Below, piece after piece: positions 28,638-36,453 of a stretch of DNA of 64,000 nucleotides; position 1 is the first letter of the stretch, and each line of letters opens with the position of its first letter. Source of the DNA: JAJDTQ01 sp963422385 (lineage in GTDB: Bacteria > Desulfobacterota > Binatia > UBA9968 > JAJDTQ01); assembly GCA_963422385.1 (NCBI GenBank), contig OY729432.1:3348001-3412000 (forward strand), given 5' to 3'. The position numbers were made by a program, and so were the translations under genes. The notes under the pieces were generated by a model. It made no database searches. It was not told the origin of the DNA and saw nothing but the letters and a program-made list of their open reading frames with translations.

Positions 28638-29114
28638 ATGGACGCGAGAGAGATCCGGCATGTCATGGGGCATTTCGCCACCGGAGTGACCATCATCACC
28701 ACCGTGGACAAGGACAGAATCCCCACCGGGATCACCGCCAACGCCTTTTCCTCCCTCTCTCTGGACCCGCCAATGGTACTGGTCTGCATCGACAAGAAGG
28801 CCAACTGTTACAACTGTTTCGAGGATTCCGGAGTGTTTGCCGTCAACCTGCTCGGAGAGCACCAGGAGCACCTCGCCAACCGCTTCGCCACCAAGGGCAT
28901 CGAGAAGTTCCAGGACACCGCCTGGCACATGAGCGGCAACGACATTCCCGTTCTGGACAAGACCATCGGACATATCGAGTGCACGGTCAGGCAGGGCTAC
29001 GACGGCGGCGATCACACCATCTATCTCGGCCAGGTCATCCACGCGCAGGCGGCCGGCGAACGGCCGTTGATCTTCTTCAAGGGCAAGTATCAGAGGCTTC
29101 CCGAAACCGATTGA
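28638..29114 (+). CDS. Flavin reductase-like FMN-binding protein
   Basis: A 158-residue flavin reductase domain protein of the HpaC/SnaC type, which supplies reduced FMN or FAD to a two-component monooxygenase. The opening VMGHFATGVTIITT, the flavin-binding GITANAFSSLSLDPPMVLVCI, and the FAVNLL and GKYQRL ends are diagnostic. No oxygenase partner is in the window. It closes the 24400-29114 block and is convergent with the ccm operon. Confidence 0.92.
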   Translation: MDAREIRHVMGHFATGVTIITTVDKDRIPTGITANAFSSLSLDPPMVLVCIDKKANCYNCFEDSGVFAVNLLGEHQEHLANRFATKGIEKFQDTAWHMSGNDIPVLDKTIGHIECTVRQGYDGGDHTIYLGQVIHAQAAGERPLIFFKGKYQRLPETD

Positions 29115-29147
29115 ACCGTCTTTCCGGCGTTCCTTTTCGAGTGGCAT

Positions 29148-29180
29148 GTGCAAGGGGCGGGTTGGAACACGCCCCTGCAC
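29148..29180. repeat. Intergenic palindrome, copy 5
   Basis: GTGCA-A-GGGGCG and CGCCCCTGCAC arms surround GGTTGGAACA between convergent flavin reductase and ccmH genes. It is one of the two longest copies and could act as a bidirectional terminator, though no T-run follows. Confidence 0.65.
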
Positions 29181-29225
29181 GGAGTGCTCGTCCAGCGTCG
29201 GCGTGTGAATGAACCGGACGGGACG

Positions 29226-30806
29226 TTACCGCAGTTGGATGACCACGTTCCGGGCGCCGGGCTCCACGGGATTATCTTCGTAGGCTCCCGTCGGCTCTCC
29301 GGGTTCACGCGTCAGGGGATCTCCGTCCCGGTCCAGCCGCGCGCTGAGATTCAGCGGTCCTTCGAAGGCCATTCCAGGCATCATGACGTCGCCGGCGCCA
29401 AGCGAGAAGGAGACCGGAAACGTGGGCGCGACGATCCGCTTTACCGCCAGCGGAGGGCCGCCCCCGGATCCGGCCGCCCTGGCGACGATGTAGAGGGTCG
29501 ACCGTCCACCGGCCTCGACCGTCCGCACGGGCTCCAGCCGCACGGTTCCCTCGATCCGCTGCCCGGACGGCGCCTTGGACGGTTCTTCCGGCGCTTGGCC
29601 GATCCGCGCCACGATCTCCCGGACGGCGTCCCGCCGCTCTCCCGCGGGCAGCAGCCGCTCCAGCCTTTGGAGGTGCTCCCGGGCTCCGTCCGGGTCGCGG
29701 CCTTCCTGGTAGAGGGTCATGCCCTTGGCCCACAAGGCCAGGGGGAGGCTCGGGGAGCGCGACAGCGCCCGGTCCAGTGCGGCCAGGGCGGCATCCGTGT
29801 GGCCGGCCTGGGCCAGAATCATCCCCATGTAGGCGTTGGCGAGAGGGTGTCCGGGGTCTTCGCTCAGCGCGGTCCGGAAGGCTTCGATGGCATTCTTGAA
29901 GTCCTTTCGCTGAAACGCCTCCCGTCCCCGGCGCAGCGCCGCCGCGGATGCTTCCGAAGCCGACGGACGGCTGATTCCTTGTGGGCCGGTTCCGGTCAGA
30001 AAGTCGCCGGTAATGCTGTCCTCCGTCGAGGTGCGGGGTCTGAGGGACTGGCCCAACAGCAGTCCCAGGGTGATGCCGCCCGCCAGCAGGACGGCGGCCC
30101 CGGCGGCCAGGGCCCAGGCGCGTCCGTTCCCCTTGGAATCCGTGCTGTGCGTCATCTCGGGCTCCCGGACCGGCGCCGCACTTCCACCCAACTCCTCGAG
30201 CCGGCGCACGGCCTGACGTTCGTACCGTTGTTTCAGGACCTCGTAGTCGGCCTCGGACAGCTTGCCTGCCTGACGATCAGCGTCAAGCTCCCAAAGGTCC
30301 TGGTAGATGCGGTCCTGTTCGCCGTCCAGCGGATCCGGCGGTCGGTCCTGGGGGTCGTCGTCACCGACGGCCTCGGCGCGGACCCGCTTTAGCAACTCCG
30401 GATCCAGAGGTTCCTCCGGCTCGTTCCTGCCCCGCCCGCTCCATCGGCGCAGAAACCACGCCGCGAAGGCAAGGCCGGCGAGCAGGACCGCGAAGGGCAG
30501 GACCCACAGGGTCAGGCTGAATCCTTGGGCGGTCGGCGCCAGCAAGACCCATTCGCCGTACCTGGAGACGAAATAGGCCCGGATCTCGTCCGGCGTCCGG
30601 CCGGCCACGAGTTGCTCGCGCACGATGTCGCGCATCTGCACCGCCATCTCGGCCGGGGAGTCGGCCACGGACAGGCTCCGGCACACCACGCAACGGAGTT
30701 CCGAGGCGATGGCGCGTACCCGATCCTCCAGCGCCTCGTCCGCGTACACATTGAAGCAAAGGATGAGGATCAGCGTCCAGGTTGCTGTACCAAGTCCGAT
30801 TTTCAT
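29226..30806 (-). CDS. ccmH: CcmH-CcmI fusion, cytochrome c maturation apocytochrome-handling protein
   Basis: A 526-residue protein joining two normally separate parts. Residues 1-115 are CcmH: a signal peptide/anchor, the redox motif LRCVVC (C39, C42) and a second membrane helix (~98-118). The rest is CcmI-like: a linker with the KLSEADYEVLKQRYE block, a membrane helix (~232-252), TPR repeats (~285-385) and a C-terminal beta domain for which CcmI is known (EGTVRLEP to VVIQLR). CcmH reduces the apocytochrome CxxCH thiols and CcmI binds the apocytochrome tail. ATGA overlap with ccmG places it last in the operon. Confidence 0.9.
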   Translation of the reverse strand: MKIGLGTATWTLILILCFNVYADEALEDRVRAIASELRCVVCRSLSVADSPAEMAVQMRDIVREQLVAGRTPDEIRAYFVSRYGEWVLLAPTAQGFSLTLWVLPFAVLLAGLAFAAWFLRRWSGRGRNEPEEPLDPELLKRVRAEAVGDDDPQDRPPDPLDGEQDRIYQDLWELDADRQAGKLSEADYEVLKQRYERQAVRRLEELGGSAAPVREPEMTHSTDSKGNGRAWALAAGAAVLLAGGITLGLLLGQSLRPRTSTEDSITGDFLTGTGPQGISRPSASEASAAALRRGREAFQRKDFKNAIEAFRTALSEDPGHPLANAYMGMILAQAGHTDAALAALDRALSRSPSLPLALWAKGMTLYQEGRDPDGAREHLQRLERLLPAGERRDAVREIVARIGQAPEEPSKAPSGQRIEGTVRLEPVRTVEAGGRSTLYIVARAAGSGGGPPLAVKRIVAPTFPVSFSLGAGDVMMPGMAFEGPLNLSARLDRDGDPLTREPGEPTGAYEDNPVEPGARNVVIQLR

Positions 30807-31372
30807 CGTATGGCCTGATGCTCACCTCGGCCGCTGTCGGCACTAACGCGGTCGCGTCGGGCATCCAGCAGCTTGGCCTCCAGCAGCGCCGGCGGAATCG
30901 CACCCACGTGCTTGTAGGTAATCCGTCCGGCGGGGCTGATGAAGAATGCCTCGGGAATGCCCCAGACGCCGTAGTCCACCGAGATCTTCCCCTCGGGGTC
31001 TCGGCCGTTGGCAAAGGTGACGCCGAACTCGTCGATGAACTTCAGCGCGTCGGCTTTCTTGTCCTGGACGTTGATGCCGAGGAAGACCGTGTCACCTCCC
31101 TGCCGTTTCCAGGCCGCCTCCAGGTCCCTGGCCTCTTCCCGGCAGGGCAGGCACCAGGAGGCCCAGAAATCCAGCAGGAGGGTCTTGCCGCGGAGCTCGG
31201 ACAAGCGCACCCGGTTGCCGTCGAACAGCTCCATGGAGAAGTCAGGGGCGGCATGCCCCACCAGCGGCGAGGGGATGTAGCGGGGGTCGCGGTGGAACCC
31301 GTAACCCAGAAGAATCACCAGCAGCCCCACCCCGATGAGGGTGAGCAGCAGTCTTCGCGCCGCGGGACTCAA
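30803..31372 (-). CDS. ccmG: Thiol:disulfide interchange protein CcmG/DsbE
   Basis: A 189-residue membrane-anchored thioredoxin-fold protein of cytochrome c maturation. One N-terminal membrane helix (residues ~8-24) precedes a periplasmic TlpA-like domain with the active site WCLPC (C74, C77) and the cis-Pro region WGIPEAFFI. I assign the TTG at 31372 as the start because it overlaps the ccmF stop (TTGA) and gives MSPAARRLLLTLIG; there is no ATG in frame nearby. The longer open frame upstream is antisense-like sequence within ccmF. Confidence 0.9.
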   Translation of the reverse strand: MSPAARRLLLTLIGVGLLVILLGYGFHRDPRYIPSPLVGHAAPDFSMELFDGNRVRLSELRGKTLLLDFWASWCLPCREEARDLEAAWKRQGGDTVFLGINVQDKKADALKFIDEFGVTFANGRDPEGKISVDYGVWGIPEAFFISPAGRITYKHVGAIPPALLEAKLLDARRDRVSADSGRGEHQAIR

Positions 31373-33330
31373 GCTTCCGTCCGTGCGGCTCGCCCCATGG
31401 GCAGGATGGTCATGAGCGTGCCGAGGGTGATGACCACTCCGCCCAGCCAGATCCACAGCACCAGGGGACGGATCAACACCTTGAGGGTGGCCTGGTTCCG
31501 CCCCAGTTCGCTGAATCCCGAAAGGATCAGGTACAGGTCCTCCTTGAGGGTGCTGCGGAAAACCGCCCGTCCGATGGGCGTGTCCTGCGCCGGGAAGAAC
31601 TTCAAGGCCGGTGACAGATGCGCCAGCGCGCGGCCGTTCCGCGAAACCTGGAACGTGCCCTCCACCCGGTAGTGGGTGGGTTGCTCGGAGCCCCGCAGCC
31701 CCTCGAACGTCACCCGGTAGGGTCCCGCGGTCAGGGTCTCGCCGACGCTCAGGGTCGCTTCCCGCTCGGTGCTGTAGGCCATGGAGCCGGCGATGCCCAA
31801 CACCACCAGGACCACCCCGAGGTGCACCACGAAGCCGCCGTAGCGGCGCTGGTTGCGCCGGATCAGGGTGCCGAGCCCGCGCAACGGCCCCTCCCCGGCC
31901 TGTCGCCGCCGGGCGCGCAGGGAGAGAAAGGTGTCGAAGACCATGGTCCAGACCGCGAAGGCGCAGAGGGTGAACCCCAGGAGCGAGAGGAAGGAGCGGA
32001 TGCCGCCGGCGAAAAGCCCCACGGCGACGGCCAGGGACGCGACCATGGGCCAGGTGAAGTTTCGCTTGAGGTTGTCCCACGAAGCCCGGCGCCAGGCAAT
32101 GAGCGGACCCACTCCCATGAGGAACACCAGCAGCAGGAACAGGGGCGCGGTCACGGTGTTGAAATAGGGCGCACCGACGCTCACCTGGACTCCGGCCACG
32201 GCCTGGGACAGCAGCGGAAAGACGGTGCCCAGGAAGATCGTGAACAGCGCGGATATGAACACGACGTTGTTCAGCACGAACGCCGATTCGCGGCTCACCA
32301 CGGAGTCGAGCACGGGCTGCCCGCGCAGTTGATCGCTGCGCCAGGCCAGCAGGCCCAGCGACGAGATCAGGACGAACGCGAGGAAACCCAGGAAGAAGAT
32401 CCCCACGGGTCCGGACGAGAAGGCGTGGATGGAGGACAGAACCCCCGACCGCGTGAGAAACGTGCCGAAGAGGGTGAGGCTGAAGGCGATGATGATCAAG
32501 AGCAGGTTCCAGGTCTTGAGCATCCCGCGCCGTTCCTGGACCTGAACGGAGTGCAGGAACGCGGTGGCCGGCAGCCAGGGCATGAAGGCGGCGTTTTCCA
32601 CCGGGTCCCAGGCCCAGTAACCGCCCCAGCCGAGGACGTGATAGGACCACCACGCGCCGACGAGGTTGCCGAGGGTCAGAAAGAACCAGGCCGTGATGGT
32701 CCAGCGCCGGGTGGCGACGATCCAATCGTGGTCGAGCTTGCCGCGGATGAGCGCGGCCATGGCAAAGGCGAAGGGTACCGTGAGCCCGACGAATCCCGTG
32801 TACAGGAGCGGCGGGTGGCTCAGCATGTTGGCGTCTTCCAGCAGCGGGTTGAGCCCCCGGCCGTCGGCGGGAATGGGGAACAGGGCCTCGAAGGGATTGG
32901 AGGCAAAGGCGATGACCGCCAGGAAGAAGACCGAGACGATGGAGAACACCATCAGCACCCAGGGCATGAACTCCCGCATGCGTTTGCGGTAGCACCATGC
33001 CACCAGCGCCGAGAAGATGATGAGGATCCACTCCCACAGCAGCAGTGACCCTTCCAGAGCGCCCCATAGGCCGGTGACGCGGTAGTATACCGGAGTGTTC
33101 CGGGTGGTGTTGAGGGCCACGTACCGGATGGAGAAGTCGGTCGCCACCAAGGCGTAGATCAGCGCCCCCGCGGCAACGGTCACGAGCACGAACTGGCCGG
33201 CGATGGCATAGCGGGCGGAAGCGTGGAAGCGCTCGTGGCCGGTGCGCGCGTACAGGATCGGGGCCGCGATTCCCCACACCGCCAGAGCCAGCGCCAGGAG
33301 GACCGCGCCATGTCCCAGGGTCCCGGTCAT
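31369..33330 (-). CDS. ccmF: Cytochrome c heme lyase subunit CcmF
   Basis: A 653-residue polytopic membrane protein with the heme-handling WWD motif WGGYWAWDPVENA (residues ~233-245) and the flanking His residues (LSHPPLLYTGF, WWSYHVLGW). CcmF with CcmH transfers heme from holo-CcmE to the apocytochrome. The length is normal. It overlaps ccmE upstream (33327-33330) and ccmG downstream by 4 bp each. Confidence 0.96.
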   Translation of the reverse strand: MTGTLGHGAVLLALALAVWGIAAPILYARTGHERFHASARYAIAGQFVLVTVAAGALIYALVATDFSIRYVALNTTRNTPVYYRVTGLWGALEGSLLLWEWILIIFSALVAWCYRKRMREFMPWVLMVFSIVSVFFLAVIAFASNPFEALFPIPADGRGLNPLLEDANMLSHPPLLYTGFVGLTVPFAFAMAALIRGKLDHDWIVATRRWTITAWFFLTLGNLVGAWWSYHVLGWGGYWAWDPVENAAFMPWLPATAFLHSVQVQERRGMLKTWNLLLIIIAFSLTLFGTFLTRSGVLSSIHAFSSGPVGIFFLGFLAFVLISSLGLLAWRSDQLRGQPVLDSVVSRESAFVLNNVVFISALFTIFLGTVFPLLSQAVAGVQVSVGAPYFNTVTAPLFLLLVFLMGVGPLIAWRRASWDNLKRNFTWPMVASLAVAVGLFAGGIRSFLSLLGFTLCAFAVWTMVFDTFLSLRARRRQAGEGPLRGLGTLIRRNQRRYGGFVVHLGVVLVVLGIAGSMAYSTEREATLSVGETLTAGPYRVTFEGLRGSEQPTHYRVEGTFQVSRNGRALAHLSPALKFFPAQDTPIGRAVFRSTLKEDLYLILSGFSELGRNQATLKVLIRPLVLWIWLGGVVITLGTLMTILPMGRAARTEA

Positions 33331-33773
33331 TGGTGTCCCGTGGACCGAGCGGGAACGAAGCTCCGCTTCTTCGCCGGGTCTTCGCCGTCCCGGTGCGGGC
33401 TGTACTCCTCGGCATGCTTGGCCATGACGGTGGAAGCCCGAAAGACGCCGTTCCGCCCGAGCCGCCCCTCCACCACGGCGCCCTTGCCCTCGGAGAACAG
33501 ATCCGGCGGCACGCCCTGGAAATGCACCGCGATGGACTCCCGGCCGTCGGTAATCCGGAACCGGAACGTGCGCCGGTCGAGGTTCCGCTCGAGGGAGCCG
33601 GGCAGGACCATGCCTCCGACCCGCAGGAACCGGTCGGGCGGCGTGGTCTCGGATCGAAGCTCGGTGGGGGTGGAGAAATACACCACGGCTTCCTGCATGG
33701 CGCCGTAGATGAGGTAGCTCAGCCCCCCGACGATGATCAACCCGCCGATGAGAAATCGTTTGCGCCGTGTCAT
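33327..33773 (-). CDS. ccmE: Heme chaperone CcmE
   Basis: A 148-residue periplasmic heme chaperone with an N-terminal anchor (residues ~7-24) and an OB-fold core. The covalent heme-binding histidine and adjacent tyrosine are kept in MAKHAEEYSP (H120, Y124). The short, charged C-terminal tail is ordinary. The start overlaps the ccmD stop (ATGA) and the stop overlaps the ccmF start. Confidence 0.95.
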   Translation of the reverse strand: MTRRKRFLIGGLIIVGGLSYLIYGAMQEAVVYFSTPTELRSETTPPDRFLRVGGMVLPGSLERNLDRRTFRFRITDGRESIAVHFQGVPPDLFSEGKGAVVEGRLGRNGVFRASTVMAKHAEEYSPHRDGEDPAKKRSFVPARSTGHQ

Positions 33774-33901
33774 GGCCGTCCGTCCCGGCGTGCAGCCTCG
33801 CGGGACGCCGCCTGAATGCGCCGCTTCAAGAGCACGGTATAGATGAGGATGCTGCCCCAGACGATGCCATACGCCAGAAAAACGAAACCCCAGTGTCCCA
33901 T
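33770..33901 (-). CDS. ccmD: Heme exporter protein CcmD
   Basis: A 43-residue protein. It starts MGHWGFVFLAYGIVWGSI, has one membrane helix (residues ~4-24) and a basic cytoplasmic tail (LLKRRIQAASREAARR), the classic CcmD layout. CcmD helps release holo-CcmE from CcmABC. Its position between ccmC and ccmE and the ATGA overlap with ccmE support the call. Confidence 0.88.
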   Translation of the reverse strand: MGHWGFVFLAYGIVWGSILIYTVLLKRRIQAASREAARRDGRP

Positions 33902-33928
33902 GGATTCATACCTCGAAAGAACCGCCGG

Positions 33929-34609
33929 TCACGGTGCGTCATGGAGCCTGTTTCGAATCGCTTCGTCCTCCACCTCCCCTAGGTGGACGCGCAACGACAG
34001 CAGGTAGAAAAACAGTAGTCCAAAAGCCAGAAAGTTGATGCCCAGGGGCCACAGCATGGCCGGATCGATATTGTCCCACGGCGCCTTGTCCGGGCGCAGG
34101 ATGGAAGGGGGTTGATGCAGGGTGCGCCACCAGTACACCGACATGTGTATCAACGGAATATCCAGGAAGCCGATGATGCCGAGTATCGCCCCGGATACGG
34201 CCGCCCGCCGCTGGTCCTCGACCAGCGAGCGGAGCAGCAGATAGCTGGCGAAGATCAGCAAAAGGATGGCGGTGAGCGTGAGGCGGGCATCCCACGTCCA
34301 CCACACCCCCCAGGTGGGCTTGCCCCAGATGGCGCCCTCGACGATGGTCAGGGCGGTGAAGAGCACCCCGATCTCCGCGGCCGAGTGGGCGAGGATGTCG
34401 TCCCGGCGTTCGCCTTTCCACAGGTAGAGGCAGCTCGCCACGAATACGATGAAGAACGACAGGTACGCCACCAGGATGCTCGGGATATGGAGGTACATGA
34501 TGCGCTGGGTTTCCCCCTGCCGTGCGTCCGGCGGCGCCTCGACCAGACCCCAATACAACCCCGTCACGATAAGGACGAGCGCCAGCGTGCCGAGAATTCG
34601 TCGAGCCAT
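33929..34609 (-). CDS. ccmC: Heme exporter subunit CcmC
   Basis: A 226-residue six-helix membrane protein of the heme-handling family. The WWD motif is WGVWWTWDARLT (residues ~112-123) and the heme-ligand histidines lie in MYLHIPSIL and LIHMSVYWW. CcmC loads heme onto CcmE. The ATG at 34609 (MARRILGTL) fits the family; an upstream in-frame ATG at 34708 adds a non-homologous segment. The 124-bp gap to ccmB is the largest inside the operon. Confidence 0.94.
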   Translation of the reverse strand: MARRILGTLALVLIVTGLYWGLVEAPPDARQGETQRIMYLHIPSILVAYLSFFIVFVASCLYLWKGERRDDILAHSAAEIGVLFTALTIVEGAIWGKPTWGVWWTWDARLTLTAILLLIFASYLLLRSLVEDQRRAAVSGAILGIIGFLDIPLIHMSVYWWRTLHQPPSILRPDKAPWDNIDPAMLWPLGINFLAFGLLFFYLLSLRVHLGEVEDEAIRNRLHDAP

Positions 34610-34733
34610 GGATTGCTGCGAAAATGGGAATGAGGTCCCGCATCCGTGGAAATGATAGAGAACGAGCCGTCTCTGCGTAATGATAGCATCGCCGGGGGCA
34701 ATTCCCAAACAACGAGCCGCAAATCCGGGCCCT

Positions 34734-35414
34734 TCAACCGTCGAGAACCCACTCCAGTAGCAGGAAACCGGCGGTGATGAAGATCAGATCGAAGCCCACC
34801 AGCAGGCGGAACCAGGGGATGAGGTCCTGCGCGGCGCCTGCGCCCAGGATGATCTGGAGGGTGCGGACGGTGCCCAGCATCACCGGGATCATCAGGGGAA
34901 AGAGCAGCACGGGAAGCAGCAGGGCGCGGGCCCGGACCCGCAAGGTCACCGCGGCGAAGAGGACCCCGACGACGCAGAAGCCCAGGGTCCCGAGCAGGGT
35001 GTAGAGCAGCACGCTCGGCAGCAGATGCCAGAAGTCCAGTCGAAACAGAATGCCGAAGAGGGGCAGGATGAAGACTTCCAGCAGCAGCATCAGCGAGAAG
35101 TTGAAAACAACCTTGGCGAGGTAGTAGGCGCCCCGGTCCATGGGGGCCAGCAACAGCGCGTCGAGGCAGTCGTTCTCGCGGTCGCCCTGAAAGAGCTGGC
35201 CGAGGGCCAACGTGCCGCTGAACATGAACGCCAGCCACAACAGGCCGGGGGCCATGCGGGACACGTTTTCACTGGAAATCTCGAAGGCGAACGAGAAGAG
35301 AAACAGCAGGGAGAGGCCGAAAAAGAACATCGACAACAGGTTGTCGCGGCGGCGCACCTCCAGCAGGAGATCCTTCCAGAGAAGCCAGTAGACCTGTCTC
35401 AAGGCGCCGGTCAA
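34734..35414 (-). CDS. ccmB: Heme exporter ABC permease CcmB
   Basis: A 226-residue ABC permease with six hydrophobic segments. The family's QLFQGDRENDCLDALLLAP block (residues ~67-85) is clear. It pairs with CcmA. I take the TTG at 35414, which overlaps the ccmA stop (TTGA), as the start: it yields MTGALRQVYWLLWKDLLLE, the normal N-terminus, and no ATG is available there. Confidence 0.92.
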   Translation of the reverse strand: MTGALRQVYWLLWKDLLLEVRRRDNLLSMFFFGLSLLFLFSFAFEISSENVSRMAPGLLWLAFMFSGTLALGQLFQGDRENDCLDALLLAPMDRGAYYLAKVVFNFSLMLLLEVFILPLFGILFRLDFWHLLPSVLLYTLLGTLGFCVVGVLFAAVTLRVRARALLLPVLLFPLMIPVMLGTVRTLQIILGAGAAQDLIPWFRLLVGFDLIFITAGFLLLEWVLDG

Positions 35415-36121
35415 CGTGTGCCGCCCGTGTCCGCTGGGAGAAGAGTGTCGAAGGCGGCATGGAAGCTGTCCCAGGGGTCCCGCCGGGGTTCGTCGAAGAC
35501 GATCCGGCCCCGGTTCAGGATCACGGCCCTGGAGCACCGTTCGAGGACGCGCGGGACGTCATGGGTGGCGAGCACCACGATGCCGCCGGCGGCGCAGAGC
35601 GATTCCAGGTACCGGTTCAGCATGTCGACGCCCGAGGGGTCCAGCGCGCCGTAGGGCTCGTCGACCAACAGCAGCCTGGGGTTCACCAGCCGCCACTTGG
35701 CGATGGCCAGGCGGCAGCGCATGCCCAGGGACAGGGTCGAGACGTATTCGCCGTTCTTTTCGTACAGCCCCACCTCGTTCAAGGCCTCTGCCCGCTCCTC
35801 CGCGGTGGCGTCTTGGCGGTACAGGGAAACGAAGAACCGGAGGTTCTCGCTGACCGTCAGGTTGTCGTAGAGGTGGGGTCCCGAGACGAGAAACCCGATC
35901 ATGCCGCGAAGCGGAAAATTGCCGTAGGAGAGCGTTTGCCCGAACAGCTCGATGGCGCCGGCGGTGGGATAGGCCAGGGCCGCGAGAAGCCGCAGGAGGG
36001 TGGTCTTGCCCGCTCCGTTGGGGCCCAGCAGCGCCACCCACTCCCCGGTCGTGAGCTCCAGCCGCACCTCTCTCAGGGCCCACAGCGGCCCGTACGCCTT
36101 CGACACCCTGTCCATCCGCAC
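35411..36121 (-). CDS. ccmA: Heme exporter ABC ATPase CcmA
   Basis: A 236-residue ABC ATPase. Walker A is LGPNGAGKTT (residues ~33-42), the signature is the degenerate STLSLGMRCRL (~131) usual for CcmA-like proteins, Walker B is LLLVDEPYGALD (~152) and the switch His is in ATHDVPR. It powers CcmB for holo-CcmE release. The start is a GTG at 36121 or an ATG two codons later (36115). It is the first gene of the eight-gene ccm operon. Confidence 0.93.
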   Translation of the reverse strand: MRMDRVSKAYGPLWALREVRLELTTGEWVALLGPNGAGKTTLLRLLAALAYPTAGAIELFGQTLSYGNFPLRGMIGFLVSGPHLYDNLTVSENLRFFVSLYRQDATAEERAEALNEVGLYEKNGEYVSTLSLGMRCRLAIAKWRLVNPRLLLVDEPYGALDPSGVDMLNRYLESLCAAGGIVVLATHDVPRVLERCSRAVILNRGRIVFDEPRRDPWDSFHAAFDTLLPADTGGTR

Positions 36122-36453
36122 GCTCAGGAGATACTCCGGACGCCAACCCCGGCCCGCGGTTCCGCCACGTGATCCAAGCCCGTCAATATAGCGGGTTCAC
36201 CCGAAAATCGCATGCGCGCCGCGGGCGGAACGCATCGGCGGCGGGGCGGAGCCCGCTCGCTTGACTCCCCATCGGAGATTCGTTAAGACACCACACCGAC
36301 ACCGCACTCCCAACCTGAGCCAGACAGGTTGAGCCGGACAGGTGGAACCGCGTCGAATCCATGGCTTGGGCCACCGCCCGGATTCAGCGTCCTTGAGACC
36401 GAATGGGACACCACACCAGTTCTTGAGCCAATCTCGAAGATCAGAGGAGAGTC
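36122..36453. other. Divergent ccmA/icd intergenic region
   Basis: 332 bp without a recognisable gene. A 14-bp imperfect tandem duplication lies at 36317-36344, and GACACCACACC occurs twice (about 36287-36297 and 36407-36417). TTGACT (36261-36266) with TAAGAC (36284-36289) is a poor rightward promoter candidate for icd. AGAGGAGAG just before 36454 is the icd ribosome-binding site. Confidence 0.4.
36317..36344. repeat. 14-bp imperfect tandem repeat
   Basis: GAGCCAGACAGGTT (36317-36330) is followed directly by GAGCCGGACAGGTG (36331-36344), 12 of 14 positions identical. It lies within the ccmA/icd divergent region, where tandem half-sites could bind a regulator. Confidence 0.6.

Noticed and set aside
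31373..33415. Apparent 870-codon protein fusing a long N-terminus to CcmG
   Set aside because: The N-terminal part lies entirely within ccmF in another frame and is Arg/Pro/Gly-rich nonsense; CcmG starts at the TTG at 31372.
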